Below are positions 36,181 through 47,300 of a DNA stretch of 51,705 nucleotides, one piece after another (position 1 is the first letter of the stretch; each line of letters begins with the position of its first letter). This DNA is from an uncultured Clostridia bacterium (GTDB lineage: Bacteria > Bacillota > Clostridia > Christensenellales > UBA1242). The stretch is taken from positions 1 to 51,705 of the forward strand of contig CAMLYK010000003.1 of NCBI GenBank assembly GCA_946491735.1. The letters are read 5' to 3'. The notes beneath the pieces are model-generated. The model saw only the letters and a program-made list of their open reading frames with translations. It searched no databases and was not told the origin of the DNA. Position numbers and translations under genes: made by a program.

Positions 36181-38997
36181 CTACTTTTTCAACATCTTCT
36201 TTAAATACATGCCAGTATAACTTTCTTTCACATTTGCCACTTGTTCAGGTGTGCCAGTGGCAACGACTTTACCGCCACCTTCTCCTCCTTCCGGTCCCAT
36301 ATCGATGATATAGTCAGCAGTTTTGACAATATCAAGATTGTGTTCAATGACTACCACCGTATTGCCATTGCCTACCAATCTTTGAAGAATGTCTACCAAA
36401 CGTTTCACATCGTATGAATGCAAACCAGTTGTTGGCTCGTCTAAAATATAAACTGTATTTCCTGTATCTCGCCTTGTCAATTCGGTCGCCAACTTCAATC
36501 TTTGAGCCTCACCTCCAGAAAGTGTGGTAGCGCTCTGACCTAGTTTAATATATCCTAACCCAACATCAACCAATGTCTGCAATTTACTCTTAATTTGAGG
36601 AAGTGCGTCAAAGAAATTATACGCCTCGTCAATTGTCATTTCAAGCACATCATAAATTGATTTGCCTTTATATTTAACATCTAGAACCTCCCTAGAATAT
36701 CTTTTCCCTCCGCAAACTTCACATGGAACAAAGACATCAGGCATAAAGTACATTCTAAGCCTTTTTACACCATCACCAGAACATGCCTCACATCTGCCGC
36801 CTTCAACATTAAAGCTAAATTTGCCAAGATCAAAGCCCTTTTCTTTTGCTTGTGGAGTGGATGCAAACAACTCTCTTATCTTTGTAAACACGCCAGAATA
36901 TGTCGCTGGATTGCTTCTAGGAGTCCTTCCTATAGGAGTCTGATCGATTTGTATTACCTTATCAATGTCTTCAATGCCTAAAATATACATTAAATTGCTT
37001 TCTTTGTCCCGTCTATTGAGTTTGTTAAATATTGCACGATAAAAGATATCATTTACCAAAGTGGATTTCCCACTACCGCTGACACCTGTAATACAAGTCA
37101 AAACTCCGCGTGGAATTGCGACATCTAAGTCTTCAATATTGTGTTCTCTACACCCAAGCAAGCGTATAAACCCTTTATTTGTCTCTCTTCTAAACTTAGG
37201 TACTTCAATTTTTAATTCGCCTGATAAAAATTTTCCGGTGACAGACCTTGGATTATTCATAAGATCTTGCACACTGCCATATGCGACAACCTCTCCACCG
37301 TGTGTACCCGCATATGGACCAATATCCACAATATAATCAGCCTCTCTAATTGTGTCTTCATCATGTTCTACAACTATCAGAGTATTTCCCAAATCTCGCA
37401 AGTTCTTTAGCGTATCTATCAATCTATCGTTATCTCTTTGATGAAGTCCAATACTTGGTTCATCCAAAATATACAACACACCACTGAGCCCGCTTCCTAT
37501 CTGTGTTGCCAATCTAATGCGCTGTGATTCTCCACCTGACAACGTTCCTGCACGCCTAGAAAGAGTCAGATAAGTAAGTCCAACATTGATCAAAAATGAA
37601 AGTCTAGAACTTATTTCTTTCAAGATACTTTCGGCAATTAATTGATCTGTTTTGCTCAATTTTAATGAACTGATGAAAGTATATAATTTTGTGATTGACA
37701 TATCACACAATTCTGCAATATTTTTTTCATTAATTTTTATAGACAAGGCACTAGGATTAAGACGTTTCCCAAGACATTCAGGACAGGTATCTTCACTCAT
37801 CAGTTTATATATTTCTTCTTTGACATATTCGCTCTGTGATTCTTGAAATCTACGCAACAAATCTGGAATAATTCCCATAAATAGTGCATCTTTTTGTACA
37901 CAATATTGATGCAAATTAGGTGCAATCAATTCTTTATCTCCAGATTCACCATTGATTAAAACATTTCTTGCTTCTTTTGGGATCTTGTAATACGGCATAT
38001 CAAGCGTAAAATTATATTTTTTGCCAAGTTTTTGTAATGCTCGTTTTGTCATGCCAGTTGTATCAATATTAAAGCCCATTACTGCCAATGCGCCCTCATT
38101 GATTGATAATCTATCATTTTTCACAATAGAATTTTCTCCAATTTTGATCACATAACCCAATCCGCCGCATTTTGGACAGGCACCAGCATGATTATTGAAA
38201 CTAAATAAAGTTGGCTCAATATCCGGAATTGAAATACCACAATCAATACAACTGTATTTTACGCTGTATAATTTATCTTCCCCATTATCATTCACAATGA
38301 CCAATCCATCAGACATCTGCAAACACTTCTCTACTGACTCAGTCAATCGTGAAATAATTCCATCCTTTTTCACCAATCTATCTACAATTACATAGATATC
38401 ATGACGTTTGTTTTTATCTAAAACTATTGCATCGTCTAAAGAATATGCCACTTTGTCTACCATTACACGAACAAACCCATCCTTTCTAAGTCCATCTAAT
38501 GTCTTTTCGTGACTACCTTTTTGTGTACGAATAATCGGAGCCATTATAAGTAATTTGTTTCCATCTTCAGTTTCCATAATTTTGTCAACTATCTGGTCAA
38601 TAGTTTGCACAGTAATTGGCTTTCCGCAATTTGGACAATAAGGCTTACCAATGCGTGCAAACAACAAACGTAAATAATCATAAATTTCCGTGATCGTCCC
38701 AACAGTTGATCGCGGATTGTTATTTGTACTTTTTTGATCGATAGAAATTGCAGGGCTCAAACCATCAATGCTCTCTACATCTGGCTTGTTCATCTGACCT
38801 AAAAATTGTCTAGCATAACTAGACAGACTCTCCATATATCTCCTTTGCCCTTCTGCAAATATTGTGTCAAAAGCAAGCGTAGACTTACCACATCCACTCA
38901 CACCAGAAAAAACAACTAATTTATTCTTAGGTATGGTCACATCTACATTCTTTAAGTTATTCTCTTTCGCACCTTTAACAACAATATTTTCTAACAT
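36181..38997 (-). CDS. uvrA: Excinuclease ABC subunit A
   Basis: 938-aa damage sensor of nucleotide excision repair, which loads UvrB. ATG 38997 is chosen because AGAGGATT precedes it and MLENIVVKGAKENNLKN is the usual start; the track's TTG lies in that site. Two ABC modules have Walker A GVSGCGKST and GVSGSGKST. Signature motifs are LSGGESQRIRLA and LSGGEAQRLKLA, with LDEPSIGLHQRD and LDEPTTGLHSYD. Zinc-finger pairs include CPNCG, CPKCGG, CEACSGDG and CEVCGG. All hallmarks intact. Promoter at 39025-39053; no LexA box seen. uvrB lies 3.3 kb away on the opposite strand. Confidence 0.98.
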   Translation of the reverse strand: MLENIVVKGAKENNLKNVDVTIPKNKLVVFSGVSGCGKSTLAFDTIFAEGQRRYMESLSSYARQFLGQMNKPDVESIDGLSPAISIDQKSTNNNPRSTVGTITEIYDYLRLLFARIGKPYCPNCGKPITVQTIDQIVDKIMETEDGNKLLIMAPIIRTQKGSHEKTLDGLRKDGFVRVMVDKVAYSLDDAIVLDKNKRHDIYVIVDRLVKKDGIISRLTESVEKCLQMSDGLVIVNDNGEDKLYSVKYSCIDCGISIPDIEPTLFSFNNHAGACPKCGGLGYVIKIGENSIVKNDRLSINEGALAVMGFNIDTTGMTKRALQKLGKKYNFTLDMPYYKIPKEARNVLINGESGDKELIAPNLHQYCVQKDALFMGIIPDLLRRFQESQSEYVKEEIYKLMSEDTCPECLGKRLNPSALSIKINEKNIAELCDMSITKLYTFISSLKLSKTDQLIAESILKEISSRLSFLINVGLTYLTLSRRAGTLSGGESQRIRLATQIGSGLSGVLYILDEPSIGLHQRDNDRLIDTLKNLRDLGNTLIVVEHDEDTIREADYIVDIGPYAGTHGGEVVAYGSVQDLMNNPRSVTGKFLSGELKIEVPKFRRETNKGFIRLLGCREHNIEDLDVAIPRGVLTCITGVSGSGKSTLVNDIFYRAIFNKLNRRDKESNLMYILGIEDIDKVIQIDQTPIGRTPRSNPATYSGVFTKIRELFASTPQAKEKGFDLGKFSFNVEGGRCEACSGDGVKRLRMYFMPDVFVPCEVCGGKRYSREVLDVKYKGKSIYDVLEMTIDEAYNFFDALPQIKSKLQTLVDVGLGYIKLGQSATTLSGGEAQRLKLATELTRRDTGNTVYILDEPTTGLHSYDVKRLVDILQRLVGNGNTVVVIEHNLDIVKTADYIIDMGPEGGEGGGKVVATGTPEQVANVKESYTGMYLKKMLKK

Positions 38998-39024
38998 ATA
39001 ATCCTCTGTCAATTATCACATTTT

Positions 39025-39053
39025 ATTATATCATATTATTAGTAATTTTTCAA
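39025..39053 (-). promoter_or_regulatory. Promoter of uvrA
   Basis: On the minus strand, TTGAAA (39048-39053), 17 nt ending TGA and TATAAT (39025-39030). Predicted start near 39018, 21 nt before the ATG. Confidence 0.85.
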
Positions 39054-39134
39054 GTATTAAACCAAGATTATGATATAGATAACTTTATCAATTTATAAAT
39101 AAAAGACAAATTGTTAAAAAAAATAAATTAGCAA

Positions 39135-39157
39135 GAAAAAAAGCGACAAAGTCGCTT
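39135..39157 (-). terminator. Terminator overlapping the stop of the 129-aa gene
   Basis: The minus strand reads AAGCGAC-TTT-GTCGCTT plus a T-run. The 5' arm includes the last bases of the TAA stop. Confidence 0.85.
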
Positions 39158-39545
39158 AATCTTTTCTAGGTATTGTAATGATCAACAATAGAGCTAAAAC
39201 TCCCACACCAACGGCAACATACATTCCCACTTGATTGAAATAACCATTGCCAATATTGTATAATGAATTGATACTGATTGAAACATTGTCATCATCGTCA
39301 AAGTTGTCATTTTCGCTTAGTAAAACATCATTGCCACTAAGTTTGTAGTAATACTTGGTAATAGTACCCGTAATATCTTCATACGTACAGGTTCCATCCC
39401 AATTAAAGTTATATTTAGTTTCGACCGTCACATTCGCAACCTCCATTGAAGAAACATATTCGCCGAAAGGAAGAATAAAACATGGATAGCCATAACACAA
39501 TACGACAAATGCTACGCACAATATCAATAATATTTTCCTTAACAT
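39156..39545 (-). CDS. Small ectodomain protein with two membrane helices, unknown
   Basis: 129 aa. Hydrophobic segments at both ends (about 5-22 and 106-124) flank an acidic, beta-prone external domain of about 80 residues (KYNFNWDGTCTYEDITGTITKYYYKL, then NDNFDDDDN). The sequence ends with a short basic cytoplasmic tail (PRKD). The first segment may be a signal peptide or an anchor. It has AAGGTAGG upstream, the most perfect promoter in the window and its own terminator, so expression is likely strong. Family not recognised. Confidence 0.82.
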   Translation of the reverse strand: MLRKILLILCVAFVVLCYGYPCFILPFGEYVSSMEVANVTVETKYNFNWDGTCTYEDITGTITKYYYKLSGNDVLLSENDNFDDDDNVSISINSLYNIGNGYFNQVGMYVAVGVGVLALLLIITIPRKD

Positions 39546-39576
39546 AATTAACCTACCTTTTTAATTATACACTTTC

Positions 39577-39605
39577 ATTATATAATATAATCCCTAACTT
39601 GTCAA
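39577..39605 (-). promoter_or_regulatory. Consensus promoter of the 129-aa gene
   Basis: On the minus strand, TTGACA (39600-39605), 17 nt and TATAAT (39577-39582): both hexamers perfect. Start near 39570. Confidence 0.92.
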
Positions 39606-39669
39606 GATTTATAATAAAAATATGAATATTGTAAATATTTATATAAATCACAGTTTAAAAAGCCAATGC

Positions 39670-39697
39670 TTGACAAAAATAATTATAATTATAAAAT
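39670..39697 (+). promoter_or_regulatory. Promoter of pepF
   Basis: TTGACA (39670-39675), 16 nt and TAAAAT (39692-39697), followed by AAGGAG and ATG 39715. The divergent promoter of the 129-aa gene lies 65 bp away. Confidence 0.7.
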
Positions 39698-39714
39698 ATT
39701 AATAAGGAGAAAAA

Positions 39715-41484
39715 ATGAAGAAAAGAGATCAAATAGAAAATGAATACAAGTGGGATTTATCAAGTTATATTTCAAATTCACAAGAAATCGATGAAATTTT
39801 CAAAAAAATTGAGGATTTAACGAAAATTTTACCAAAATACAAAGGGAAATTGCAAAATCCAGACATTTTATATGAAAGACTGACAAAATATAAAGATGAT
39901 TTTATATCAATAAGCAAATTGGCTCACTATATATCACACATGTTAAATGTGGATTCATCAAACACTGATATAATTGTATTAGAACAAAAATTTTCGAATC
40001 TCTATACAAAATTGAGTGAGGCAAATGCTTATTTTGTACCACAACTGTACGAATTATCGAATGAATATCTTGATTCATTATTAAAGGACAAGAGATTCCA
40101 AAATTTTGACAATCTAATAAACGAAATAATAAAATTAAAACCTCACAAAATTGACGAAAGTACCAATGAATTATTGTCTAAAATGGGCACTTTTTTAGGA
40201 AATAATGAAAATCTCCATAGTATAATTGTAGATTCAGAATTGAAATTTAATGATGTGCTTGACAGTAAAGGAAAAGTGAAAAAATTAGATAATTCAAACT
40301 ATCCAATATATCTAAGAAGCAAAGATCCGGAACTTAGAAAAAATGCTTTTGATTCAAAAATGACCGCTTTTTATCAATTCAATAAAACTTTTGCAGAATT
40401 GTATATAAAAGATATCGAATATGATAAATTTTTATCAAATTTAACTAATTATTCCAATCTTTTAGAAAGCGTTTTGTTAGAAGATGACATACCTAAATCT
40501 GTATTTGATAATATAATAAAATTTACTGAAAAATACATTCCTTTACTGCAAGATTATTGCAAAACAAGAGCAAAGATATCTAAAAATAAAAAATTTGCAT
40601 ACTATGATTTGTTTGAAGATGACAAATCAAATTCAAAAATTTCTTTAGATCAAGCAAAAGAAATAATAAAAAAAGCACTTGCACCACTTGGACAAGATTA
40701 TTTAAACAATCTAGATAGAAAATTACATGATAAATCAATTGATTATTTCCCTAACGAAAACAAAAATTCTGGAGCATATTGTTCACATTGCTACGGTGCA
40801 AATACTGTTGTTTTGACCAATTACATGTATGACTACAATTCAGTTTCTACTCTATGTCACGAATTGGGACATTGCATTAATGCAGAATATTTTTTGAATA
40901 GTCAGCCATATGAAAAAGCGGACATTACGATTTTTGCTGCTGAAATTGCCAGCACAACAAATGAAATTTTATTAAATCAATATATGTTGAAAAATTCAAA
41001 TGAAAGAGATAAAAAATATTTTCTTCGCCATTTCCTTGATAATGTGAGAAGTACAATATTTAGGCAAATTATTTTTACCGAATTTGAATTATTTGCTCAC
41101 AATAATATAGAAAAAGATATTCCAACAACTTACTTGGATTTGAATAAATGTTATTTGGATTTAAACAAAAAATTCTATGGAAAATCCCTTATCATTCCTG
41201 AAAAACTACAATATGAATGGATGTGTGTACCGCATTTTTATTCGCCATACTATGTTTTCACATATGCAACAGGTTTAGTTTGTGCTATCGCCATAGCAGA
41301 TAAAATACTTTCTGATAAAGAATTTTACAAATCATATATATATTTCTTAAAAAATGGTACAAACAAGCCCGCAGTTGAAATTTTAAAGGAAATAGGTATC
41401 GATTTAACCACAGAGCAACCATATGAAACTGCATTTAATTTTATAAAAAGGCAATTAAATAGTTATAAATCACTTTATAAATAA
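39715..41484 (+). CDS. pepF: Oligoendopeptidase F (M3B metallopeptidase)
   Basis: 589-aa cytosolic zinc peptidase that cuts short peptides. The zinc site is HELGH, with H382, E383 and H386, and E410 in FAAEIASTTNE is the third ligand. The C-terminal substrate pocket contains WMCVPHFYSPYYVFTYATG. Length is normal for the PepF/M3B group. ATG 39715 follows AAGGAG. Probably a generalist in peptide recycling. Confidence 0.96.
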   Translation: MKKRDQIENEYKWDLSSYISNSQEIDEIFKKIEDLTKILPKYKGKLQNPDILYERLTKYKDDFISISKLAHYISHMLNVDSSNTDIIVLEQKFSNLYTKLSEANAYFVPQLYELSNEYLDSLLKDKRFQNFDNLINEIIKLKPHKIDESTNELLSKMGTFLGNNENLHSIIVDSELKFNDVLDSKGKVKKLDNSNYPIYLRSKDPELRKNAFDSKMTAFYQFNKTFAELYIKDIEYDKFLSNLTNYSNLLESVLLEDDIPKSVFDNIIKFTEKYIPLLQDYCKTRAKISKNKKFAYYDLFEDDKSNSKISLDQAKEIIKKALAPLGQDYLNNLDRKLHDKSIDYFPNENKNSGAYCSHCYGANTVVLTNYMYDYNSVSTLCHELGHCINAEYFLNSQPYEKADITIFAAEIASTTNEILLNQYMLKNSNERDKKYFLRHFLDNVRSTIFRQIIFTEFELFAHNNIEKDIPTTYLDLNKCYLDLNKKFYGKSLIIPEKLQYEWMCVPHFYSPYYVFTYATGLVCAIAIADKILSDKEFYKSYIYFLKNGTNKPAVEILKEIGIDLTTEQPYETAFNFIKRQLNSYKSLYK

Positions 41485-41495
41485 TTTATAAAAGA

Positions 41496-41524
41496 TTGCA
41501 AAAGATAAATATAAATGTTATAAT
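41496..41524 (+). promoter_or_regulatory. Promoter of the winged-helix pair and uvrB
   Basis: TTGCAA (41496-41501), 17 nt ending TGT and TATAAT (41519-41524). The track's ORF start at 41496 is the -35. Predicted start near 41531, only 4 nt before the ATG. Confidence 0.75.
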
Positions 41525-41534
41525 AAAGGATAAT

Positions 41535-41906
41535 ATGCTAGATAAAAAATCAATATCAGTTTTAAAAGCGATGAATAAATTGGCATTAGGTAGTGCATAC
41601 AAAGTAGTCACTACCGATGAAATAATGGCAATTTTGTCGCAAAAATCACAATATGACAATGACAGTTTGAAAGAGATAATTGGTTTTTTAGAAAAACAGG
41701 AATATATTAATATCAAATTTAGTGAAGACAATACTTACTGTTATTCTATTTTGCCAAAAGGAAGCATCTGCATAGAGCAAGCTGATTCGAATTCAAAATC
41801 TCATAAGAGTAAGAACATCAAATTCCTGCCCTATCTATATGTATCTCTAGCGTCATTTATCGGTACAATACTTGCTCTGGTGATATTCTTTGCCTTTGTA
41901 CCATAA
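41535..41906 (+). CDS. Tail-anchored winged-helix-like protein 1, unknown
   Basis: 123 aa from ATG 41535, preceded by AAAGGAT. Residues about 1-80 read as a winged helix-turn-helix (SISVLKAMNKLALGSAYKVVTTDEIMAILS, then EIIGFLEKQEYINIKFSEDNTYCYSIL with a beta wing). A polar linker leads to one C-terminal membrane helix (about 97-119). First gene of an apparent operon with a structurally similar gene and uvrB. It may be a membrane-tethered regulator or an adaptor; the family is not known to me. Confidence 0.78.
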   Translation: MLDKKSISVLKAMNKLALGSAYKVVTTDEIMAILSQKSQYDNDSLKEIIGFLEKQEYINIKFSEDNTYCYSILPKGSICIEQADSNSKSHKSKNIKFLPYLYVSLASFIGTILALVIFFAFVP

Positions 41907-41930
41907 AAATTTATTTTAATAGGACTATTT

Positions 41931-42290
41931 ATGTTAACGTTTAAAGAAAAATATGTAATGGAATATGTGTTTCAAAAATGTCAAGGCAAAAAGTCTTGTC
42001 TTATTTCGCCAAGAGAGATAATCTCGTTTGCCGCAGATAGATATGTGATCTATCCAGATGAATTAGAAAAAATCATGACAAATTTAAGTTATGATAATTA
42101 TATTGAATTGTTTAAATCTGATAAAAAAGGCAGTCCTGTATTCTGCGTATCATTAAAAATAAAAGGGGAAGGTTTTCATCGCGAACTAACTAATAATAAA
42201 CGAAATTTGCTATTGTTATTAGGTAGAACTTGCATTTTAGCCGTTATTAGTACATTAATCGGTGTATTAATACGATTCATTTTCTTATAG
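41931..42290 (+). CDS. Tail-anchored winged-helix-like protein 2, unknown
   Basis: 119 aa with the same layout as its neighbour: a helical N-terminal half (KEKYVMEYVFQKCQGKKSCLISPREIISFA), a recognition-helix-like segment (DELEKIMTNLSYDNYIELF), a beta wing and a C-terminal membrane helix (about 95-118). Sequence identity with the first is low, so they are distant paralogues at most. ATG 41931 has TAGGA upstream. It ends 9 nt before uvrB and is co-transcribed with it. Function unknown. Confidence 0.78.
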   Translation: MLTFKEKYVMEYVFQKCQGKKSCLISPREIISFAADRYVIYPDELEKIMTNLSYDNYIELFKSDKKGSPVFCVSLKIKGEGFHRELTNNKRNLLLLLGRTCILAVISTLIGVLIRFIFL

Positions 42291-42299
42291 GAAGCGACT

Positions 42300-44258
42300 A
42301 TGGAATATCGAAATTTTGAATTAGTATCAAAATACAAACCTACTGGAGATCAACCTGAAGCCATACAAGCATTAGTTGAAGGCGTCAAAGATGGACTATC
42401 AGCTCAAGTTCTAAAGGGAGTCACGGGTAGCGGAAAAACTTTCACAATGGCTAATGTGATAGCTCAGGTCAATCGCCCCACCCTTATTCTCGCTCATAAC
42501 AAAACTCTTGCTGCACAATTATGTAATGAATTTCGCGAATTCTTTCCAAATAATCGTGTGGAATTTTTTGTTAGCTACTATGATTATTATCAACCAGAAG
42601 CATATATTGTTTCAAGTGATACTTACATCGAAAAGGACATGAGTGTAAACGATGAAATTGATAAACTACGACACAGCGCAACCAGCAGTTTGTTAGAGCG
42701 TTCAGACACAATAGTTGTGGCATCGGTCTCCTGTATTTACGGCTTAGGAGCGCCAAAAGAGTATTACGATTTACATATTTCACTACGCGCAGGGGACAAA
42801 ATGACGAGAGAACAATTGATCAGTCGTTTGATCAGTATTCAATACACAAGGAACGACATTGATTTCACTCGTTCTACTTTTCGTGCACGCGGTGACGTTG
42901 TGGACATTTTCCCAGCTGACAGCAGCGAACGCGCCATAAGAGTAGAATTTTTTGATGATGAAATTGAACAAATCAGCGAATTTGAGGCTTTGACAGGAAA
43001 AGTGATAGACAAGCTAAAACATGCCTCTATTTTCCCAGCAAGCCATTACGCTGTGGGAAGCGAACGTCTGAATAATGCGTTGGAGCAAATCAAACACGAT
43101 GCAAAAGAGCGTGAAGAATTTTTCACAAAAGAGGGAAAATATATTGAAGCTCAACGTATCCGCGAACGCACAAATTATGACATAGAAATGATGCAAGAGA
43201 TGGGTTATTGCTCGGGAATTGAAAATTATTCAAGATATTTTGATGGAAGACAGCCAGGAGAAGCCCCTTACACACTGCTCGATTACTTCCCTAATGGATT
43301 CTTATTGTTTGTAGATGAAAGCCACATCACTTTGCCTCAAGTGAGAGGTATGTACAATGGTGATAGAGCCAGAAAAACAAGTTTGGTTGATTATGGATTT
43401 CGCTTACCTAGTGCATTTGATAATAGACCACTTAATTTTGAGGAATTTAACAGTAGAATTGGTCAAACGATTTACGTATCTGCGACACCTAATGAATATG
43501 AATTATCGCTGTCCGGTCAGGTGGTAGAACAAGTCATTCGTCCAACATATCTATTGGATCCAGAAATTGAAGTCCGCCCTAGCCTTGGACAAGTAGACGA
43601 TCTATCAGATGAAATAAAAAAGAATATTGAGAAAAAAGGAAAAGTTTTAGTCACCACACTGACAAAGAAAATGGCAGAAGATCTATCTTCTTATTTTGGC
43701 GAAAATGGAATACGTGTCAAATATTTGCATAGTGATATTGATACATTGGAGCGTGTGAAAATAATCAATGAATTGCGTGCTGATGAATTCGATGTGTTGA
43801 TTGGAATTAATTTATTGCGAGAAGGTCTAGATTTGCCGGAAGTTACATTAGTTGCGATTTTAGATGCAGACAAAGAAGGATTCTTACGTAGTGCCACTTC
43901 ATTGATACAGATTGTTGGACGAGCAGCTCGTAATAGTGAAAGCAAAGTTATCATGTATGCAGACAAAATGACAGACAGCATGAAACAAGCAATTGATGAA
44001 ACAAATAGACGTAGAGAAAAGCAAATGCAGTATAATAAAGAACATAATGTAAAACCTATGACTATCAAAAAAGATATAGTTGACACATTGAAAATCAGAA
44101 TGGACAAAGACGAAGAACAAATGTCCAAAACAGATATTTCGAAAAAGATTGAGCAATTAAAGGGCTTGATGAACACTGCAGCATCTCAACTGGATTTTGA
44201 AACAGCTATTACATTGCGTGAAGAAATAGCTAAATTAAAAAGAAAATTGAGAAAATAA
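42300..44258 (+). CDS. uvrB: Excinuclease ABC subunit B
   Basis: 652-aa damage-verification helicase of nucleotide excision repair, which receives DNA from UvrA and recruits UvrC. Walker A GVTGSGKT is at 40-47 and the DNA-clamping beta-hairpin [11 protein letters not shown] begins at about 93. DESH is the DEAD-type Walker B, and GRAARNSES lies in the last helicase motif. A C-terminal UVR domain ([28 protein letters not shown]) binds UvrC and UvrA. Complete. ATG 42300 follows AGGAAG, 9 nt after the second winged-helix gene. Confidence 0.98.
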   Translation: MEYRNFELVSKYKPTGDQPEAIQALVEGVKDGLSAQVLKGVTGSGKTFTMANVIAQVNRPTLILAHNKTLAAQLCNEFREFFPNNRVEFFVSYYDYYQPEAYIVSSDTYIEKDMSVNDEIDKLRHSATSSLLERSDTIVVASVSCIYGLGAPKEYYDLHISLRAGDKMTREQLISRLISIQYTRNDIDFTRSTFRARGDVVDIFPADSSERAIRVEFFDDEIEQISEFEALTGKVIDKLKHASIFPASHYAVGSERLNNALEQIKHDAKEREEFFTKEGKYIEAQRIRERTNYDIEMMQEMGYCSGIENYSRYFDGRQPGEAPYTLLDYFPNGFLLFVDESHITLPQVRGMYNGDRARKTSLVDYGFRLPSAFDNRPLNFEEFNSRIGQTIYVSATPNEYELSLSGQVVEQVIRPTYLLDPEIEVRPSLGQVDDLSDEIKKNIEKKGKVLVTTLTKKMAEDLSSYFGENGIRVKYLHSDIDTLERVKIINELRADEFDVLIGINLLREGLDLPEVTLVAILDADKEGFLRSATSLIQIVGRAARNSESKVIMYADKMTDSMKQAIDETNRRREKQMQYNKEHNVKPMTIKKDIVDTLKIRMDKDEEQMSKTDISKKIEQLKGLMNTAASQLDFETAITLREEIAKLKRKLRK

Positions 44259-44340
44259 ACAACTTACTCTATTTCAATTATTATAAATAATATGAATTGT
44301 TGCTAATTCTATCTTATAAAAATTAATAATGTCAAGAAAC

Positions 44341-44372
44341 AAAAAATCTCTTAAAATTTAAGAGATTTTTTT
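44341..44372. terminator. Bidirectional terminator between uvrB and the 1291-aa gene
   Basis: AAAAAATCTCTTAAA pairs with TTTAAGAGATTTTTT, with flanking A/T runs. It lies 83 nt after uvrB and 10 nt after the minus-strand gene. Confidence 0.9.
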
Positions 44373-44382
44373 GTTTGTTTTG

Positions 44383-47300
44383 TTATTCAACATCACCAGA
44401 TTTTGCTTCGTCATCTGAAGATTTTTCATCTTTGACATCTTCATGGCTTTCATCTTCAATTACAACTTCATCATCTTTATCTTCGTTTTGTTGAGCATTT
44501 ACTTTATCTTCTTCTGCAACGTCAGCCTTGATTTCCTCAACTTTCTTTGAAGATTTTTCAGACTTTGTGTCCTTATCTGTCATTGTGTCTTTTCTAGATT
44601 TTTTTTGTTTTGAAGATCCACCCTTTTTACCAGTGAATGTGAAGAATAGAATTACACCTGCAAGTATTATTAATGATACAACTATTAATATTACTCCAAG
44701 ATATGAATCATTATTCTCTTCTGGTTCTGTTTCACTTACTACATTGAATTCAATGGTCTTAACACCGACATTGTCGTAAATGTCTTCAATTGTTAGAGTT
44801 AAAGTACATTTACCTGTTCCATTGATAACATACTGACCATCTTCTTCGCCTTCTGATACGATTCCGTCATCACTTGATAGTTCAACAGTCAATGAATTCC
44901 AGTTAGTCATGGTAGTTTCTGTACCATTATCATTTCTATCTCTAATTACTAAACCTGTGTCATATGAGTAAATTGTATTTCCGTTGCTAATAACTTCAAT
45001 TACTAATGTTCTGTTGCTTCTATCCAAATTGATATTATATTCAATTTGATTTGTTCCATCATAAACTATGTCTTGAGATAATTCAGTTTCATAGTTCATT
45101 GAATATGTTGGAGCAACGTTATCGCCAACTTTGATTTCAAAAGTTTCAGTAATTGTGCTATAATCTGTTTTTGCAGTATAGGTCACTCTATATGTTCCGC
45201 GAGTATTAGCATTAGTTGTGAATGACCATACCATTGCATCGCCATTTTGATATCTTACAGCATTTCCAGCTTCAGGAACCAATCCATCTGGGTCAGTAAC
45301 TGTAACTGTGACATCCGCTTTCAAGTTTCCTTGGCTAGCAGTCCAGTCAGGTAAAATTATTGTTTCACTTTGTCTTGCATATTCAGGAACAGTGATATCA
45401 TAATCCCATGTAAGTTCTGGCATTGTAATATTCACATAATATACGCGTTCAACGACCGTACCTTCTTCCCCATATTGACCAGTGAATGTGATAGTATATT
45501 GACCTTCACTGTTAAATGCAAATGACATATAGTCGCCTGTTGTTGTATAATCTAGAGCCTGACCTCCATCATCGATTGTATATCCAATAGTAGTTTGAGC
45601 ATCATTAGTAATGTCATCTCCACTTGATGAGTACAGTGTAGGGTCAAATGAGATCACCGCACCAACTTCACCGCTAATTGTATTGCCTGAAATTGATACT
45701 TCTTCTCCATCAACGTTTTGACCTTCAGCATTGACTGACAAATATGGATCAGATGAATCATTAACAACGAAAGTGAAGTAAACTGTAGTCATATTTCCAG
45801 CATCATCAGTAGCTGTATAAACTACATAATAAGTGCCAACTTTGCTAGTAGTAATCGTACCACCAGTGATAGTATTACCACTCATTTGTTTTCCTGTAGG
45901 AGATAGGAATTGCAAACCTGTACCAACGCTATCTGGAGTACCAATATAATAATTTACATTAAGAGCAAGATAATCATCATCGTCTGTAAATTGAATTGTT
46001 GGAAGAGTGACTTCTTGTATTTGATCAAATTCTAATGTTTGCAAGATATTTATATTATCTGAGCTGAAGCTTCCAGCATTGATTATAGAATATTCTGGAG
46101 CGATCTCTTCGTCCATATCTTTAATATTCAACACTCGAGTTGCAGTGGCAATATTCCCTTCATCATTCAATGCAACAGCAACCACATTCAGCACTCTACC
46201 ATTAGTACTGCCCTGATAATTAGTTAATTCAATATTGAAACTATTTAAATTATCTGCATCTACAGTTGCAATACCGAAACCAGTATAAAGTCTTTGCATT
46301 TCTGTGATGAACAATGGATCATCAAGCACATTACAAATATTCTTTGCAGTGTCAGATTCAGGATTAGAAGTAACCACTCTAATAGCGTTTTGAATATCTG
46401 TTGCTAAATCATTTTCTGAATTCTCTGTATAATAATAGAAAACAGCATTCTTCAAACGTGTGTCAATATCATCTGATGAAGTGACGTTGACATTGATAAT
46501 ATCTTCACTAGATATTGTAGCATTATTTTTTACATTATTGATTTGAATAGTAGGAGTTGAACTATCTTCACTGTCTTCTGCAACAGTTGCTCTTGATAAA
46601 ACAGTTATAGTGTATCTTGTAGTACCAGTTCTATAAACATAACTTTCTTGACGCGAAATTGTGTTAGCCAAAACATAATAACCTATCGTATATTCGCCCG
46701 CATAATCTGAAATGCTTTCATCATCCGCTGAGAATTTGAATTCTACAGCCTTATTAAATTGTCCAATATTTTCATCGCCTGAATAGTTGTAACCAGTTTC
46801 TCCCTCATTGACTGCAACAACTTGTCCGTCCTCAACTTTCAAGTTATCTACATAATAGATAGTGCTATCTCTTGTACTTTGAATATAACGGATGAAAGTA
46901 AAGTCTTTATATTCTGTAACTTTATCTGTAGCATAAATTGCAGGTAAGACTAATTCAGTGTATCCATATCTCGTCTTCAAATCAACTGCGTAATCAGTAT
47001 TGACAGCGTCTACCATTACACCATCGTCATTTTCTTCTTGTACAGGGTTGCCTGTCTCTTGATTTATTTCGTAGTCATATGCCATATAGACACTTGGACG
47101 AGTGCTGTCAGTAACGTTTCTAATGATCACGCTGATAGATTTTGTATTGCTATAGGCGTCAACAATATTGTATGTCACTCTATAGTTGCCAACCATGTCA
47201 GCATAACTTTCTGCACCAAATTCTTCTTTCGTGAAATTAAATGTGAAAGTATTATTAGATAATGTCTTTGTGATTGCTTCATTATTTGTCTTAGTAATCA

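Noticed and set aside
43691-44176. 161-aa minus-strand ORF opposite uvrB
   Set aside because: Shadow of uvrB; no ribosome-binding site or family likeness.
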